The notes under the pieces: generated by a model | Seen by the model: the letters and a program-made list of their open reading frames with translations, nothing else | What the model was told of the DNA's origin: nothing | The model's database searches: none | DNA from: Kiloniella sp. EL199 | GTDB taxonomy: Bacteria; Pseudomonadota; Alphaproteobacteria; Kiloniellales; Kiloniellaceae | Length of the DNA stretch: 64,000 bases | NCBI RefSeq assembly: GCF_900313065.1 | Contig: NZ_OMPU01000011.1 | Location: 124,001-188,000, forward strand | Direction: 5' to 3' | Shown here: positions 61,500 to 64,000 of the stretch, one piece after another | Layout: each line of letters starts with the position of its first letter | Numbering within the stretch: position 1 is the first letter of the stretch | Made by a program: the position numbers and the translations under genes

Positions 61500-62071
61500 T
61501 CCCAACTCTCGCAGAAATAAAAATCAGTCTCAGTAACGCTCTACAATATATGCGCTTTAACAGCGCGCAAATAATTCCAACATCTGTTACACCAGAGTTT
61601 TTTTGGAAATCATTTTTTGCCGCAGTTCTCTGCTTACCCAGCACAATCTATCTAACTATTACCCGGCCACTGGAAACAGCGCCAACCATAGATCTGTTTG
61701 CCCTGTTACTTATTGATTCACTTTTTTACATCATTAGCTGGATTGCCTATCCAGTCATGATGCATTTGCTGTTAGTCTTACATAAAAAAGAGAAACAATT
61801 TGGTACTTTCATAATCCAGTATAATTGGCTTCAAGTATGGCAATCTTTAATTTTTCATCTCTTGTTTATCCTTACACAAAGCAATTTTTTGCCCGATACC
61901 TTGGGTAATTTTCTCTCTTTGATAAGCCTGTTATATATTCTGGCAACACAAGCCTATATGACCAAAACAACTCTAGAAACAGGTTGGTTTTCAGCCACAG
62001 CCTTTGTCTTTTTCAACATTGTTCTCGCACAAGCGATACTCGCCCTTCATCAGAACATGATGTATTTGTAA
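61496..62071 (+). CDS. Conserved-position multi-pass membrane protein, unknown function
   Basis: The 191 residues show about five hydrophobic segments (about 35-57, 65-93, 110-126, 132-152 and 162-183) and few charged residues, like a Yip1-type or other small integral membrane protein. I do not recognise a firm family motif. The start is GTG 61496, overlapping the dapE stop by four bases (GTGA), so it is probably co-translated with dapE. Its base composition is more AT-rich than its neighbours. It is convergent with truA. Confidence 0.65.
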   Translation: MIPTLAEIKISLSNALQYMRFNSAQIIPTSVTPEFFWKSFFAAVLCLPSTIYLTITRPLETAPTIDLFALLLIDSLFYIISWIAYPVMMHLLLVLHKKEKQFGTFIIQYNWLQVWQSLIFHLLFILTQSNFLPDTLGNFLSLISLLYILATQAYMTKTTLETGWFSATAFVFFNIVLAQAILALHQNMMYL

Positions 62072-62094
62072 GTATATCAATTGAAGATCAACGA

Positions 62095-62895
62095 TTACTG
62101 CGTTGTTGGCTCTTTCCCAACAGTGGGGTCATAAGCGCCATCATCTTCAGATAAAGGATCAAAACCAACCGATACAAAATAAAGTCCCCAAGCTGGAGCC
62201 ATCTCACCAGCCTGACCACGATCTTTTGCTTCCAAGACACGCTTCAAATCTTCTTTTGTCCACTTTCCAATCCCGACCTTTTTTAAAGATCCTGTGATGT
62301 TACGCACCTGATGATAAAGAAATGAGCGGGCAGATAGTTCGATGCGAATTTCTTCACCATGTTGTGTAACAGAGATCCGGTTAATGGATTTCACCGGTGA
62401 TTTCGCCTGACAATCCTTGGCACGAAAAGACGTAAAATCATGAACGCCGACCAGAATCTGAGCAGCTTCATGCATTGCCTGCACATCCAGTTTCTGGGGA
62501 ACGAACCACGCTTTATTATGATCAAGAACAAGATGCGCCCGACGGTTTATGATGCGATAGAGATAACTGCGTTCCGTCGCAGAAAATCGTGCATGAAAAT
62601 CATCATCGACAAACTCTGCGTCCAACACGGCGACCTTGGCCGGGCGAAGATGGAAATTAATCGCTTCCCTGACTTTGTGAGCAGGAAAATCCTTTTCCAA
62701 GTCCACAGATGCAACCTGCCCAAGGGCATGCACACCACTATCAGTCCGTCCCGAAGCAAAAATCTGTACACGCTCACCACTGAATTTGAAGATTGCGTCT
62801 TCCAAGACTTCCTGCACAGAGATCTGTTCTTTTTGGCGTTGCCAGCCAAAAAAATCTGTTCCGTCATATTCAATGGTAAGCTTATAGCGAGGCAT
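62095..62895 (-). CDS. truA: tRNA pseudouridine(38-40) synthase
   Basis: TruA makes pseudouridine at positions 38-40 of the tRNA anticodon arm. The 266 residues show YDGTDFFGWQRQ (residues 10-21), the catalytic Asp in ASGRTDSGVHALGQ (near 52), NFHLRP, the YRI segment and SFLYHQVRNITG near residue 190. Its ATG overlaps the fmt stop by one base (TAATG), so fmt and truA are coupled. Confidence 0.96.
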   Translation of the reverse strand: MPRYKLTIEYDGTDFFGWQRQKEQISVQEVLEDAIFKFSGERVQIFASGRTDSGVHALGQVASVDLEKDFPAHKVREAINFHLRPAKVAVLDAEFVDDDFHARFSATERSYLYRIINRRAHLVLDHNKAWFVPQKLDVQAMHEAAQILVGVHDFTSFRAKDCQAKSPVKSINRISVTQHGEEIRIELSARSFLYHQVRNITGSLKKVGIGKWTKEDLKRVLEAKDRGQAGEMAPAWGLYFVSVGFDPLSEDDGAYDPTVGKEPTTQ

Positions 62896-63848
62896 TATTC
62901 GCCCTTAACCTCAGATACTTGAGATAAATTTACTCCCTTTTTGAGAGGAAACCCATTCAAGAATGCCTTTCGATCCATCACGCCTTTACCCGGACGCTGT
63001 AATCTCTCAATCCGCAGAGCATTTTTGCCACAGGCAACCAATAGATCATTATCAAGTAAAGTTCCCGGCACAGGGTTTCCAGCACTCTCAACAAAAGAAA
63101 CTTCCTGAACCTTAAAACGATCCCCCTGATAAGTGAAATGTACGCCCGGCCACGGCGTCAAGGCACGTACTTTACGTTCAAGGTTTTGTGCAGGTTGTCC
63201 CCAATCCAATTCGCTTTCATCACGAGATAATTTTTGAGCGTAAGTTACGCCGTCTTCGGGTTGAGGGGTCGGCACCAAAGCACCACTCTCTAGTCCGCCA
63301 AGAGCTTCAACAATCAACTTACCTCCAAGAGCAGACAGCGCATCGTGCAACGAGGATGCCGTTGTTGTGGATGTAATATCAATCCGACCTTCGAGAATAA
63401 CATCGCCAGCGTCAAGCTCTTCAACCATTTGCATAATACAGACACCGCTTTCAGCATCACCAGCTTCTATCGCCCTTTGAATAGGTGCCGCCCCGCGCCA
63501 ACGCGGCAACAACGAGGCATGTACATTTATACATCCCATTTTCGGTGCATAAAGGGCTTCTGTCGGCAGGATCAAGCCATAGGCAACCACCACAGCCACA
63601 TCAGCGTTATGATTTCTGAAAGCGTCCTGAACATCAGAACTTCTGAATGTTTTGGGTGTAAACACGGGCCACCCCTGATCAGCAGCGTAAGCATGAACAG
63701 GTGATAGCTTCTCTTTCTGGCCTCGTCCTGCCGGGCGCGGCGGTTGACTGTAGACAGCAACAATCTCGTGCCCGTTTTCCGCCAGGGACCGTAAACAAGG
63801 AACAGAAAAATCCGGGGTTCCCATAAAAACGATGCGTAATGGTTTCAT
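62895..63848 (-). CDS. fmt: methionyl-tRNA formyltransferase
   Basis: Fmt formylates Met-tRNA(fMet) for translation initiation. From ATG 63848 (MKPLRIVFMGTPDFSVPCL) the 317 residues show the formyl-THF motif CINVHASLLPRWRGAAPIQRAI (near 107) and GVCIMQMVEELDAGDVI, plus the C-terminal OB-like domain (RALTPWPGVHFTYQG). An AAGGAAT site precedes the ATG; the open frame extends to 63947 but overlaps the def end. Between def and truA on the minus strand. Confidence 0.96.
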   Translation of the reverse strand: MKPLRIVFMGTPDFSVPCLRSLAENGHEIVAVYSQPPRPAGRGQKEKLSPVHAYAADQGWPVFTPKTFRSSDVQDAFRNHNADVAVVVAYGLILPTEALYAPKMGCINVHASLLPRWRGAAPIQRAIEAGDAESGVCIMQMVEELDAGDVILEGRIDITSTTTASSLHDALSALGGKLIVEALGGLESGALVPTPQPEDGVTYAQKLSRDESELDWGQPAQNLERKVRALTPWPGVHFTYQGDRFKVQEVSFVESAGNPVPGTLLDNDLLVACGKNALRIERLQRPGKGVMDRKAFLNGFPLKKGVNLSQVSEVKGE

Positions 63849-63924
63849 CCCATATTCCTTATTTTCTTTGATCGTGCTATTTTGAAAAGTCCGATTGTGG
63901 GAGTGATGAACACGAAGCAGGCTG

Positions 63925-64000
63925 TTATCCCGCAGCCTTGGCCGCAATGACTTTCTTTAATTTTTTCATGATCATGCCACGCTTTAGCTTTGAGATATGA
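63925..64000 (-). CDS. def: peptide deformylase, C-terminal end only (cut by window edge)
   Basis: The last 24 complete codons are visible: HISKLKRGMIMKKLKKV-type basic tail ending AAKAAG and a TAA at 63925-63927. Deformylases of alphaproteobacteria end in this manner (LSKLKR...KK), and def-fmt is a conserved order, with fmt starting 76 bp downstream. The catalytic motifs lie outside the window, so the call relies on the tail and context. Confidence 0.65.
   Translation of the reverse strand, partial: HISKLKRGMIMKKLKKVIAAKAAG

Noticed and set aside
1-64000. CRISPR arrays, insertion sequences, rRNA, prophage or defence operons
   Set aside because: No regularly spaced repeats, transposase motifs, rRNA signatures or phage structural genes were seen anywhere in the window.

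Overview
This window is a stretch of chromosome from an alphaproteobacterium. The evidence is the conserved gene order (rpmH-rnpA-yidD-yidC-yihA-argB, chorismate mutase-hisC-tyrC, argH-lysA-TIGR02302-cpdR, dapD-dapE, def-fmt-truA), alphaproteobacteria-typical families (CpdR, MJ0042 zinc ribbon, DUF2125, DUF2336, TIGR02302), the ethylmalonyl-CoA pathway, and intergenic motifs that look like CtrA boxes and CcrM (GANTC) sites. The families point to a Rhodospirillales-like lineage sensu lato, but the genus cannot be fixed. Base composition looks moderate by eye (roughly mid-40s % GC). Coding density is high and almost everything is core metabolism or cell biology. The only clear mobile-DNA trace is a decayed integrase tail beside a tRNA-Arg.

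Layout. 1-11 kb: the end of gluQ, then an acetyl-CoA assimilation block: mcd and ccr on the minus strand, divergent from ecm, followed by a Nudix protein, a HIG1 protein, a cobalamin adenosyltransferase, etfBA and hbd. 11-24 kb: tlpA, argH, a LptM-like lipoprotein, lysA, a large TIGR02302 membrane protein, cpdR, a zinc-ribbon protein, then ftsE-ftsX-ydcF-plsC, chaC and DUF2125. 24-31 kb: tyrC, hisC and a chorismate mutase protein, a methyltransferase/gloB pair, a GST, a cupin and a HAD phosphatase. 31-36 kb: polyhydroxybutyrate (PHB) genes phaB, phaA, a compact class III-like phaC with a short partner, and phaR. 36-41 kb: signalling genes (GGDEF-EAL, XRE regulator, orphan rmlB, single-domain response regulator), an integrase relic and tRNA-Arg. 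41-50 kb: a lipoprotein, a TSUP transporter, gpt, panC, an RlmI-like methyltransferase, GNAT, an orphan histidine kinase, and a MerA-like flavoprotein with a TVP38 membrane protein. 50-64 kb: the rpmH-yidC cluster, yihA, argB, DUF2336 plus a GGDEF protein, a HAD nucleotidase, dapD, dapE, a membrane protein, truA, fmt and the tail of def.

How it fits together. Acetyl-CoA is condensed by PhaA and reduced by PhaB to 3-hydroxybutyryl-CoA, which goes to PHB (PhaC) or, through crotonyl-CoA, to the ethylmalonyl-CoA pathway (Ccr, Ecm, Mcd). Ecm needs adenosylcobalamin, which the PduO-type transferase makes, and Mcd is an acyl-CoA dehydrogenase of the type that passes electrons to EtfAB, so one region holds several supporting genes. 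TGC-N3-GCA palindromes like the published PhaR box lie both between ccr and ecm and upstream of phaA.

The most noteworthy signals are non-coding: a predicted three-way-junction RNA between ccr and mcd, three full TTAA-N7-TTAAC (CtrA-type) sites upstream of cpdR, the XRE regulator and the GGDEF-DUF2336 operon, and a cluster of three GANTC sites upstream of the GGDEF-EAL gene. No CRISPR array, intact insertion sequence, rRNA, prophage or defence island is visible.
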